Positions 1-8,414 of a stretch of 12,764 nucleotides of DNA are shown here, in pieces; positions within the stretch are counted from its first letter, which is position 1; each line of letters begins with the position of its first letter. The notes beneath the pieces were generated by a model, which worked only from the letters and a program-made list of their open reading frames with translations, had not been told where the DNA came from and did not search any database. The DNA is taken from assembly GCA_030745815.1 (NCBI GenBank), contig JASLNX010000031.1, positions 1 through 12,764 on the forward strand. The letters run 5' to 3'. A program made the translations under genes and the position numbers. This stretch comes from an archaeon. GTDB lineage: Archaea; Iainarchaeota; Iainarchaeia; Iainarchaeales; GCA-2688035.

Positions 1-1713
1 AAAGAGTCTCTTGAATGGCTCGTCAAGCTTTAGGAAGCCGCAGTCGCGAAGCGCCTTTGTAAAAAATCTAGCGTAAAGAAGGTGCAGTATTGCGTGCTCT
101 ATCCCGCCAATATACTGATCAACCGGCAACCACTTCTCAACAAGCTTCTTATCAAACGGCTTTTTCCTATTGCTTGGGTCGCAGAATCGCAGGAAATACC
201 ACGAGCTGTCAACAAACGTGTCCATTGTGTCGGTCTCGCGCTTTGCTTTGCCCTTACACTTTGGGCATTTTACTTCAACAAACTCTTTTACTGTTGCCAG
301 CGGGTTTGTACCGCCAAACTTTGCCTTGCTTGAATCAGGCAAAATAACTGGCAAGTCTTTTTCAGGAACAGGAATTGCTCCGCATTTTTCGCAGTAAATT
401 ATTGGGATTGGAGTTCCCCAAAACCTTTGCCTTGAAATCAGCCAATCGCGTAGTTTGTAGTTTACTGTTCGTTTGCCCCATCCTTTCTTTTCAAGCCATT
501 CAGCAATCTTTGGCAGTGCTTCCTGGTTTGGCAGTCCGTTAAATTGCCCTGAGCCAAAAATTATACCGTCATCGGTAAAGGCTTTTCCATATTCATCTGG
601 CAAAATAGGCTTTCCGTCTTTACTAATAACATATTTCAGCGGGATATCATATTTTTTTGCAAAAGCAAAGTCTCTTTTGTCGTGAGCATCACACATTACT
701 ATTCCTGAGCCATACATTAACGCAAAGTTTGCTACAAAAATCGGCACCCGCTCTCCATTAGCTGGGTTGATAGCATACTTGCCTGTAAACATTCCTGATT
801 TTTCTTTTTCTTCATTTTCCCTGTCGATTATACTCTGCTTTTTTGTTTCGTTTACAAATAACTCCATTTCTTCCTCAAACCCAGTGCCTTTCACAAGGTC
901 TGGAATCATTGGGTGCTCTGGAGCCAGTGCCAAGAAAGTTACACTAAAGATTGTGTCACAGCGCGTTGTGTAAGTAGGTAGTACTGTATCTGTGCCTTCA
1001 AGATTGAAATAAATATCCACACCCTCGCTTCTTCCAATCCAGTTCTTTTGCATTGTTTTAACTTTTTGAGGCCATTCTTTAAGCTTGTCTAAATCGTTAA
1101 GCAGTTCATCTGCGTAATCTGTTATTTTGAAGAACCATTGCTCAAGTTCCTTTTCTTCTACTTCTGTGTCTTCGTGTCTCCAGCTCTTACCGTCAATAAC
1201 CTGTTCGTTTGCCAGAACGGTTTGGCAGGCAGGGCACCAGTTTACAGGTGCCTTCTTTTTGTGGGCAAGGCCTTTTTTTAAGAATTCAATAAAAATAAGC
1301 TGGTTCCACTTGTAGTACTCAGGTCTGCAGGTTGCAATTTCTCGGTCCCAATCATAACTGTTCCCAAGCATTGTCTGCTGTTCCCTCATGTTTTCAATCT
1401 GCTGCTCTGTCCACTTTCTTGGATCAGTCTTGTTCTTTATTGCAGCGTTTTCAGCTGGAAGTCCAAACGAATCATAGCCCATTGGGTAGAGAACCTCAAA
1501 GCCCTGCATTCGCTTAAAGCGTGCAAAAGCGTCTCCTAGTGAATAGTTTCTAACATGGCCCATGTGGAGTTTTCCACTGGGGTACGGAAACATTTCCAGA
1601 ACATAGTAGGGCATTTTCTTGCTCTTTTCATCTACTTTAAAGAGCTTTTCTTTTACCCATCTTTTTTGCCACTTTTCCTCAATCTTCTTGAAATCCTTTC
1701 CCAAAAAGTTCAC
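1..1713 (-). CDS. leuS: Leucyl-tRNA synthetase, bacterial type, 5' part (runs off left edge)
   Basis: The enzyme joins leucine to tRNA-Leu in the cytoplasm, using ATP. The 571 visible codons begin at a GTG three codons after an in-frame TAG. The class I HIGH motif is HMGH at residues 50-53, within PYPSGKLHMGHVRNYSLGD. A first zinc-knuckle region follows (C160, C163), then the CP1 editing domain with TTRCDT at 249-254 and AHDKRDFAF at 343-351. A second Cys cluster is at C441/C444/C483/C486, and DTFVDSSWYFLRF and DQYIGGIEHAILHLLYARFF lie at about 498-551. The editing domain follows the first zinc module, which is the bacterial arrangement, not the archaeal/eukaryal one. The family is usually 800-900 residues, so the KMSKS loop and anticodon-binding domain lie outside the window. 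Oddities are Cys for Pro in the TTRPDT editing motif, and Ser/His where the second pair of the first zinc knuckle is normally Cys. A TTTAAAA box lies at 1742-1748. Confidence 0.96.
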   Translation of the reverse strand, partial: MNFLGKDFKKIEEKWQKRWVKEKLFKVDEKSKKMPYYVLEMFPYPSGKLHMGHVRNYSLGDAFARFKRMQGFEVLYPMGYDSFGLPAENAAIKNKTDPRKWTEQQIENMREQQTMLGNSYDWDREIATCRPEYYKWNQLIFIEFLKKGLAHKKKAPVNWCPACQTVLANEQVIDGKSWRHEDTEVEEKELEQWFFKITDYADELLNDLDKLKEWPQKVKTMQKNWIGRSEGVDIYFNLEGTDTVLPTYTTRCDTIFSVTFLALAPEHPMIPDLVKGTGFEEEMELFVNETKKQSIIDRENEEKEKSGMFTGKYAINPANGERVPIFVANFALMYGSGIVMCDAHDKRDFAFAKKYDIPLKYVISKDGKPILPDEYGKAFTDDGIIFGSGQFNGLPNQEALPKIAEWLEKKGWGKRTVNYKLRDWLISRQRFWGTPIPIIYCEKCGAIPVPEKDLPVILPDSSKAKFGGTNPLATVKEFVEVKCPKCKGKAKRETDTMDTFVDSSWYFLRFCDPSNRKKPFDKKLVEKWLPVDQYIGGIEHAILHLLYARFFTKALRDCGFLKLDEPFKRLF

Positions 1714-1741
1714 CCTTAACTAATTTCTAAGTGCGTGAAGG

Positions 1742-1748
1742 TTTTAAA
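1742..1748 (-). promoter_or_regulatory. TATA box for leuS
   Basis: On the minus strand this reads TTTAAAA, centred about 32 bases before the GTG start of leuS and just after the stop codon of the upstream metallopeptidase gene. It implies that leuS has its own promoter with at most a few leader bases. No Shine-Dalgarno sequence is visible before the GTG. Confidence 0.6.
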
Positions 1749-1751
1749 GAA

Positions 1752-2357
1752 TCACTTTCCAATTGCCTTCAAGATAAATGCCCTGTATGGCACACGACCG
1801 TAAACAATGCCTCTTCCCGAAAAATGGTCTAAAACCTTGTCTTTTGGGTAACCCATTTTTACCGCTAGTTTTGCCGAAAGAATGTCTGCAAATAGTTCCT
1901 CTCCCTGCTCGTAACTCATGGCATGGGCAGCCGCAAACCCGGCCAAGGCTGGCTTTGGAAAGTGACCGTACTCGTGGCACAGGGTAAAAATTCCGTCAAT
2001 TGTTAATTTGTCTCCCTTAAAAACGTGGCCTGCTGGAAGATTAATGAAATCACTTTTTACCACAAACATTTGGTTGCCTTTTTGAAAAATCTTTATTTGA
2101 TTAACGTGTTCGCCCTTTACAACGCTTGCAAAGACTCTGCCGCCTCCGCTAAAAATTGTTTCCCGAAGGCTTCTTCTTGGAAAGAATTTAATTGGAGTAT
2201 GCTTTACGTTCTGAATCATTCCGGCATAAATTTGCTTTGAAAGCGAGTCCTTTGAACCGCCTTTGAGTTCTTCAAGAGCCTTTATTGCGGTATTCCTAAA
2301 TGTATCAAGGGCCTTTTTTCTTTTTTTTGTAAGAATTCGTTTTTTGAAGAAACCCAT
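1752..2357 (-). CDS. Putative zinc metallopeptidase (HExxH)
   Basis: Protein of 201 residues from the preferred start. The zinc-protease signature HEYGH is at residues 128-132. Downstream lies a helix-like segment EQGEELFADILSAKLA (about 150-165), in which E153 or E154 could be the third zinc ligand and D158 follows. This spacing resembles ImmA/IrrE-like and M48-like peptidases, but I cannot assign a family. The N-terminus is very basic (FFKKRILTKKRKK) with no signal peptide or clear membrane segment, so a cytoplasmic location is inferred. A longer form begins at an ATG at 2381, adding eight residues. I prefer the ATG at 2357 because a TTTAAA box at 2381-2386 is centred about 26 bases before it and overlaps the upstream ATG. 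The gene lies between alaS and leuS on the same strand. Substrate unknown. Confidence 0.75.
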   Translation of the reverse strand: MGFFKKRILTKKRKKALDTFRNTAIKALEELKGGSKDSLSKQIYAGMIQNVKHTPIKFFPRRSLRETIFSGGGRVFASVVKGEHVNQIKIFQKGNQMFVVKSDFINLPAGHVFKGDKLTIDGIFTLCHEYGHFPKPALAGFAAAHAMSYEQGEELFADILSAKLAVKMGYPKDKVLDHFSGRGIVYGRVPYRAFILKAIGK

Positions 2358-2380
2358 AGGGAAAAGAAAGAGCAAAAACA

Positions 2381-2386
2381 TTTAAA
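2381..2386 (-). promoter_or_regulatory. TATA box for the metallopeptidase gene
   Basis: TTTAAA on the minus strand, in the 36-base gap after the alaS stop codon. Its centre is about 26 bases from the ATG at 2357, the spacing expected for a leaderless archaeal mRNA. It decides the start: the ATG at 2381 overlaps the box. Confidence 0.6.
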
Positions 2387-2393
2387 GCAAAAG

Positions 2394-4184
2394 CTATTCA
2401 ACAACAGCCTTAATCCTTCGAACACCAGCAGAAATAGATTCTTCTTTCTTAATCTTAAACTTTCCAATTTCCTTAGTGTTCTTAACATGCGGGCCTGTAC
2501 AGACCTCTTTACTAACGCCCTTAATTGAGTAAACACTTACCTTTTCAGGAGTGTACTTTCCTGAAAAAAACGCAAGAGCCCCCTTTTTCTTGGCGTCCTC
2601 AAGAGTCATTTCATCTCGCTTAACCGCAATTCCTGCTGCAATGTTTTCATTAACAATTTTTTCAACTTCTTGCAACTGCTCAGGAGTTACTTTTTCAGGG
2701 TTTGAAAAATCAAAGCGAAGCCTTTCAGGTGTAATATTGCTTCCTTTCTGCTGCACGTGCTCTCCTAAAACCTTTCGTAATGCCGCGTGAAGAAGGTGCG
2801 TTGCGGTGTGCATTTTTATTGTTTGCTCGCTGTTGTCCTGCAGACCTGATTTGAACTTGCCTTCAGTTGACTTTCTGGACAGGGCTTGGTGTTTTTCAAA
2901 CTCTATTGTCCATGCTTTTTTGTCGACTTTTAAGTTCCTAGTAGTTGCCCAGTCCTCTAACATTTCAATTGGATATCCGTGAGTTGCGGATAAATTAAAG
3001 GCATCTTTTCCTGAAATAATACGCTTGTCTCTAGGCAGTTTATATAATTTTAGATACAGTTTATTTAATTTTCCAGATTCCCCTTCTTCCTTGGAAGTAA
3101 GTTTTGAAAGTCTTTCTTCTTCCCTGTCAAGTTCTAGATAGAGGTGTTCATGGTTATTTTTAATCTCTGGCCAGTCCTTTCCATAAATTTCCACAACAAC
3201 TTCTGCAATTTTTCTGCAGAACGCTCCTTCAAGTCCCAACCGCTTTCCATGGATAATACTTCTTGTAATAAGTCTTCTGAGAACGTAACCTTGTTCAACG
3301 TTACTTGGGGTAATTTGCTTTCCCTCCGCAAGAATAAAGCAGGCTGAACGCAAATGGTCAGCAACAACCCTTCTTGACTTTAGTAAATCGTTCTTTTCAA
3401 GCTCTGAAATCTTGTTCATTATTGGCTCAAAGAGTTCAGTGTCATAAACAGTCTGTTTGCCCTGCAGCATTGCAACTGTTCTCTCAAGGCCCATTCCAGT
3501 GTCAACGTTCTTCTGTTTAAGCGGTTCAAACTTTTCTTTCTCAGTTTTGTTGTATTGCATGAATACGTCGTTCCAAATTTCAAAGTATTTTCCGCAGCCG
3601 CAGCCTGGCACGCACTTCGGCCCGCATTTTTCCTTTCCAGTATCAAAAAATATTTCCGTATCAGGACCGCATGGCCCGGTCTTTCCAGCAGGACCCCACC
3701 AGTTGTCTTCTTTTGGATTAAAGTAAATTCTTTCCTTTGGAATGCCAAGAGATTCCCAAACCTTTGCAGATTCCTCGTCCTTTGGTGCGTCCTTGTCGCC
3801 CTCAAAGCAGGTAACACTAATTTTTTCCTTGTCCAAGCCAAGCCATTTCTTGCTTGTTAGGAACTCATAACTCCACTCAATGGCCTCTTTTTTGAAGTAG
3901 TCTCCAAGGCTCCAGTTGCCAAGCATAAAGAAAAAGGTTAAGTGGGAAGGGTCTCCGATGTTATCAATGTCAACTGTACGAATGCACTTTTGGTTGTTTA
4001 CCAGTCTTTTTCCCGCGGGGTGCGGCTGGCCCATTAAGTATGGCACAAGCGGATGCATTCCGGCAGTAGTAAAAAGAACTGTTGGGTCATTCTCTGGAAT
4101 AAGTGATGCGCTTGGAATAATTGAATGGCCTTTTTCTTTAAAGAATTGCAAATAGGTTTCTGCAAGTTTTTTTCCTGTCCACAT
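2394..4184 (-). CDS. alaS: Alanyl-tRNA synthetase, compact form lacking the C-Ala domain
   Basis: It charges tRNA-Ala with alanine and should hydrolyse mischarged Ser/Gly. At 596 residues it is far shorter than the usual 850-950. The class II catalytic domain includes CIRTVDIDNIGDPSHLTFF (67-85) and LGNWSLGDYFKKEAIEWS (88-105). A Cys cluster (C187, C191, C195, C197) precedes KYFEIWNDVFMQY (199-211), and VDTGMGLERT is at 227-236. The editing domain has HTATH (459-463) and CTGPH (562-566), giving the four expected zinc ligands, and SAGVRRI at 585-591. The protein ends there, so the C-terminal C-Ala domain that bridges the catalytic and editing domains is absent. The LGNWSLGDYFKKEAIEWS wording resembles Patescibacteria (CPR) enzymes, from memory. 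The gene stops at TAG and has its own upstream AT-rich box. Its substrate tRNA-Ala lies about 4 kb away in the rRNA operon. Confidence 0.96.
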   Translation of the reverse strand: MWTGKKLAETYLQFFKEKGHSIIPSASLIPENDPTVLFTTAGMHPLVPYLMGQPHPAGKRLVNNQKCIRTVDIDNIGDPSHLTFFFMLGNWSLGDYFKKEAIEWSYEFLTSKKWLGLDKEKISVTCFEGDKDAPKDEESAKVWESLGIPKERIYFNPKEDNWWGPAGKTGPCGPDTEIFFDTGKEKCGPKCVPGCGCGKYFEIWNDVFMQYNKTEKEKFEPLKQKNVDTGMGLERTVAMLQGKQTVYDTELFEPIMNKISELEKNDLLKSRRVVADHLRSACFILAEGKQITPSNVEQGYVLRRLITRSIIHGKRLGLEGAFCRKIAEVVVEIYGKDWPEIKNNHEHLYLELDREEERLSKLTSKEEGESGKLNKLYLKLYKLPRDKRIISGKDAFNLSATHGYPIEMLEDWATTRNLKVDKKAWTIEFEKHQALSRKSTEGKFKSGLQDNSEQTIKMHTATHLLHAALRKVLGEHVQQKGSNITPERLRFDFSNPEKVTPEQLQEVEKIVNENIAAGIAVKRDEMTLEDAKKKGALAFFSGKYTPEKVSVYSIKGVSKEVCTGPHVKNTKEIGKFKIKKEESISAGVRRIKAVVE

Positions 4185-4213
4185 AGTACTTACCTAGATA
4201 AATCGTCTAAGAA

Positions 4214-4224
4214 AATATTAAAAA
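4214..4224 (-). promoter_or_regulatory. TATA-like box for alaS
   Basis: On the minus strand this AT-rich stretch (TTTTTAATATT) is centred about 33 bases before the alaS ATG. It allows a short leader of several bases, with no Shine-Dalgarno sequence visible. Confidence 0.45.
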
Positions 4225-4245
4225 GCGGTAGTTACGCTTATTGGA

Positions 4246-4254
4246 TTAAAAAAA
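4246..4254 (-). terminator. U-run terminator of RNase P RNA
   Basis: Immediately after the closing P1 strand of the RNase P RNA the transcript would read ACACUUUUUUUAAU, a run of seven U. U-tracts are the usual archaeal termination signal. It separates rnpB from the alaS promoter. Confidence 0.55.
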
Positions 4255-4257
4255 GTG

Positions 4258-4530
4258 TAGGGCAGTGGAGAGTAAGCCGACTTCTGTTTCCCCGGAAATA
4301 TTCTCAAATAACCGAGCAACCTGCATTCGCCTTAGCCTCTCTCTGGAGTTGCACCCGCACTGCATTGAAGCAGTGACTGCTCTCCCGCCGTTTCATCCCG
4401 GAGGTATCGTTTCTGTTCAAGAGAGCTACCCTTTCGAGTGTGTCTTTTGTTCGCCGAAGCGAGGGTGGCCGGACTTTCCTCAGTTGAAACCCCTAAGGGT
4501 TTCCCCGTTGGCAGGCCTTCCACTACCCAA
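4258..4530 (-). ncRNA. rnpB: RNase P RNA (catalytic RNA of RNase P)
   Basis: This RNA cleaves 5' leaders from pre-tRNAs. On the minus strand the conserved CR-I/P4 strand GAGGAAAGTCCGGCC is at 4467-4481, and the matching CR-V strand ACAGAAGTCGGCTTACT is at 4271-4287. The ends pair as P1: GGGTAGTGGA at 4519-4528 with TCCACTGCCC at 4260-4269, ten pairs including one G-U. A GAAACCC/GGGTTTC hairpin between P1 and P4 is a likely P3. At about 270 nt it is at the small end for an archaeal RNA of this class, whose usual length is about 300 or more. A TTTAAA box lies about 26-30 bases upstream of the 5' end and a U7 run follows the 3' end, so it is an independent transcription unit between the zinc-ribbon gene and alaS. 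Apparent reading frames inside it are not genes. Confidence 0.93.
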
Positions 4531-4556
4531 CGCTATAACTTATGTAGAAGAGAGAA

Positions 4557-4562
4557 TTTAAA
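4557..4562 (-). promoter_or_regulatory. TATA box for rnpB
   Basis: TTTAAA on the minus strand, about 26 bases before position 4533 and thus just ahead of the P1 helix that begins at about 4528. It sits only eight bases past the stop codon of the zinc-ribbon gene. Confidence 0.65.
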
Positions 4563-4570
4563 GGTTTGGT

Positions 4571-4960
4571 TTAGCCCTTAATTCGTCTACGAATAAAAAC
4601 AGCTAATCCCAATATTCCAAACGCCAACAGTAGTAATCCGGCAAATGGGGAAATTCCAAACCCTGGCAAGAACAGGCCCAACGATAAAAGGGCAACAATA
4701 AATATTCCGTAGTTTACCATCATTTTTGGTTGAGTGTCTGTAACAATATTTTCTGTTAAGTCAGCTTCCTTAACAAGTTCTTTTGCAGATTTAGCATCTT
4801 CAGCGCACACTTCAATTGGAATTGGAAAAATGTTTTTGCATCTTTTACATATATATTCTTCATCAGAAGCCATTGCCTGTAGGAACTTGTTTCCTCTGTA
4901 AATAGTAAACTTTTCACTGCCGCAAATTGGGCAAACAGTAACACATTTCTTTTTAGGCAT
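4571..4960 (-). CDS. Zinc-ribbon protein with two C-terminal membrane segments
   Basis: Hypothetical protein of 129 residues. The N-terminal 45 residues form a probable zinc ribbon: CPICGS with C10 and C13, and CKRC with C38 and C41. C6 and C52 are additional cysteines. A charged linker (about 52-80) is followed by two hydrophobic stretches (about 83-100 and 105-123) split by a PGFGIS turn, then a basic tail RRRIKG. The likely topology is a membrane-anchored hairpin with the zinc ribbon and basic tail in the cytoplasm. The start is supported by a TTTAAA box centred about 27 bases before the ATG. It lies between the 3' end of the rRNA operon and rnpB with its own promoter. I do not recognise the family. 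Confidence 0.8.
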   Translation of the reverse strand: MPKKKCVTVCPICGSEKFTIYRGNKFLQAMASDEEYICKRCKNIFPIPIEVCAEDAKSAKELVKEADLTENIVTDTQPKMMVNYGIFIVALLSLGLFLPGFGISPFAGLLLLAFGILGLAVFIRRRIKG

Positions 4961-4984
4961 TGAAACAAATAGGCGTTAATGCAA

Positions 4985-4990
4985 TTTAAA
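4985..4990 (-). promoter_or_regulatory. TATA box for the zinc-ribbon gene
   Basis: TTTAAA on the minus strand, centred 27-28 bases before the ATG at 4960. This is the spacing for a leaderless transcript. Confidence 0.65.
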
Positions 4991-5012
4991 GCTTGTGTTT
5001 GGTTAAAATTTG

Positions 5013-5019
5013 AAAAAAA
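5013..5019 (-). terminator. U7 run after 23S rRNA
   Basis: On the minus strand seven consecutive T lie just beyond the 3' arm of the 23S processing stem. No 5S gene follows before the next promoter at 4985, so this is the probable end of the rRNA operon. Confidence 0.5.
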
Positions 5020-5023
5020 GTTT

Positions 5024-5045
5024 GATAACCGTACACTGGAATGCC
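5024..5045 (-). other. 23S processing stem, 3' arm
   Basis: This segment pairs with 8090-8110 over about 19 consecutive base pairs with two G-U pairs (core GGCATTCCAGTGTACGG). It brackets the mature 23S, and its inner end lies six to ten bases outside the terminal 23S helix on the two sides. This is the position of the archaeal pre-23S processing stem. Confidence 0.8.
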
Positions 5046-5051
5046 AAATTA

Positions 5052-8079
<3,028 letters not shown>

Positions 8080-8089
8080 ATTATATTAT

Positions 8090-8110
8090 GGCATTCCAAT
8101 GTACGGTCAT
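8090..8110 (-). other. 23S processing stem, 5' arm
   Basis: It pairs with 5025-5045 to close a long helix around pre-23S. Between this stem and the terminal 23S helix the unpaired bases are AU-rich and asymmetric (about ten on this side, six on the other). I could not fit a canonical 3-4-3 bulge-helix-bulge motif there. Confidence 0.8.
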
Positions 8111-8133
8111 TGAAAGGCACATGCCTCTCTCAC

Positions 8134-8164
8134 AAACCTTCCTGAAAAATCTCAGGATAGGTTT
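8134..8164 (-). other. Hairpin in the 23S leader
   Basis: AAACCT-A-TCCTGA pairs with TCAGGA-AGGTTT, giving two six-pair blocks around one bulged A and a six-base loop. A second hairpin follows on the tRNA side (CATCAA with TTGATG at 8165-8185). The 8111-8212 spacer shows no coding content. Confidence 0.6.
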
Positions 8165-8212
8165 CATCAAGATAATAAATTGATGAATGTAATTTCTTTT
8201 TCCTACTTTTTG

Positions 8213-8258
8213 TGAACTTTTAAAAAGCGTTTCAAAAGAAACGCGCTTCCAAAAGTTC
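8213..8258 (-). other. Long hairpin immediately 3' of tRNA-Ala
   Basis: Transcribed right after the tRNA. An outer stem of GAACTTTT with AAAAGTTC encloses a GGAA/UUUU section that can pair with G-U help, and an inner stem GCGTTTC with GAAACGC around a UUUU loop. The inner stem followed by UUUUU alone resembles a terminator. The full fold and the rRNA downstream suggest a processing element instead, though the TTTTTAAAAA could also act as a TATA box for 23S. Confidence 0.6.
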
Positions 8259-8259
8259 T

Positions 8260-8331
8260 TGGACTCGACGGGAGTTGAACCCGCGACCTCTCGCTTGCAA
8301 AGCGAGCGTTCTACCACTGAACTACGAGCCC
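8260..8331 (-). tRNA. tRNA-Ala (anticodon UGC)
   Basis: The 72-nt cloverleaf has acceptor stem GGGCTCG with CGAGTCC plus discriminator A. It contains the G3-U70 wobble pair that identifies alanine tRNAs to AlaRS. The D stem is GTTC/GAAC with GG in the loop. The anticodon stem is CTCGC/GCGAG with loop TTTGCAA (anticodon TGC). The T loop is TTCAACT. CCA is not encoded. It lies in the 16S-23S spacer, the euryarchaeal arrangement. Confidence 0.98.
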
Positions 8332-8352
8332 TGCAGAAGTCACGGGCAAAAA

Positions 8353-8383
8353 GCCCATGAGTTCTATTTGGCCATGAGTTTTA
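8353..8383 (-). repeat. Two-copy 17-base tandem repeat next to the 16S processing site
   Basis: GCCCATGAGTTCTA (8353-8366) is repeated as GGCCATGAGTTTTA (8370-8383), 12 of 14 positions identical. The second copy is the strand that pairs with the 16S leader. The first can instead form a local hairpin (CATGGGC with GCCCGTG around a U5 loop). Confidence 0.55.
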
Positions 8384-8405
8384 ATAGGTCCAAAAGCCTA
8401 CTTCA
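8368..8405 (-). other. 16S processing stem with bulge-helix-bulge, 3' arm
   Basis: Pairs with 9960-9997. The inner helix is 17 pairs (8389-8405) and the outer helix is CATGAGTT extended by GGCC-type pairs (8368-8380). Between them a four-pair TAGG/CCTA helix (8385-8388) is flanked on this strand by a three-base bulge (8382-8384). This is the substrate form of the archaeal splicing endonuclease. Confidence 0.85.
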
Positions 8406-8414
8406 TTTAATTGA

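Noticed and set aside
4265..4561. Open frames of 63-98 codons at the RNase P RNA locus
   Set aside because: The RNA is clearly recognised by P1 and P4 strands, and the frames are chance.
4961..5051. 5S rRNA downstream of 23S
   Set aside because: The interval is too short and is filled by the processing stem, U-run and next promoter.
8222..8244. Intrinsic terminator after tRNA-Ala
   Set aside because: The 23S follows in the same direction, and the hairpin extends into a larger stem (8213-8258) more like a processing element. I kept it as a structure, not a terminator.
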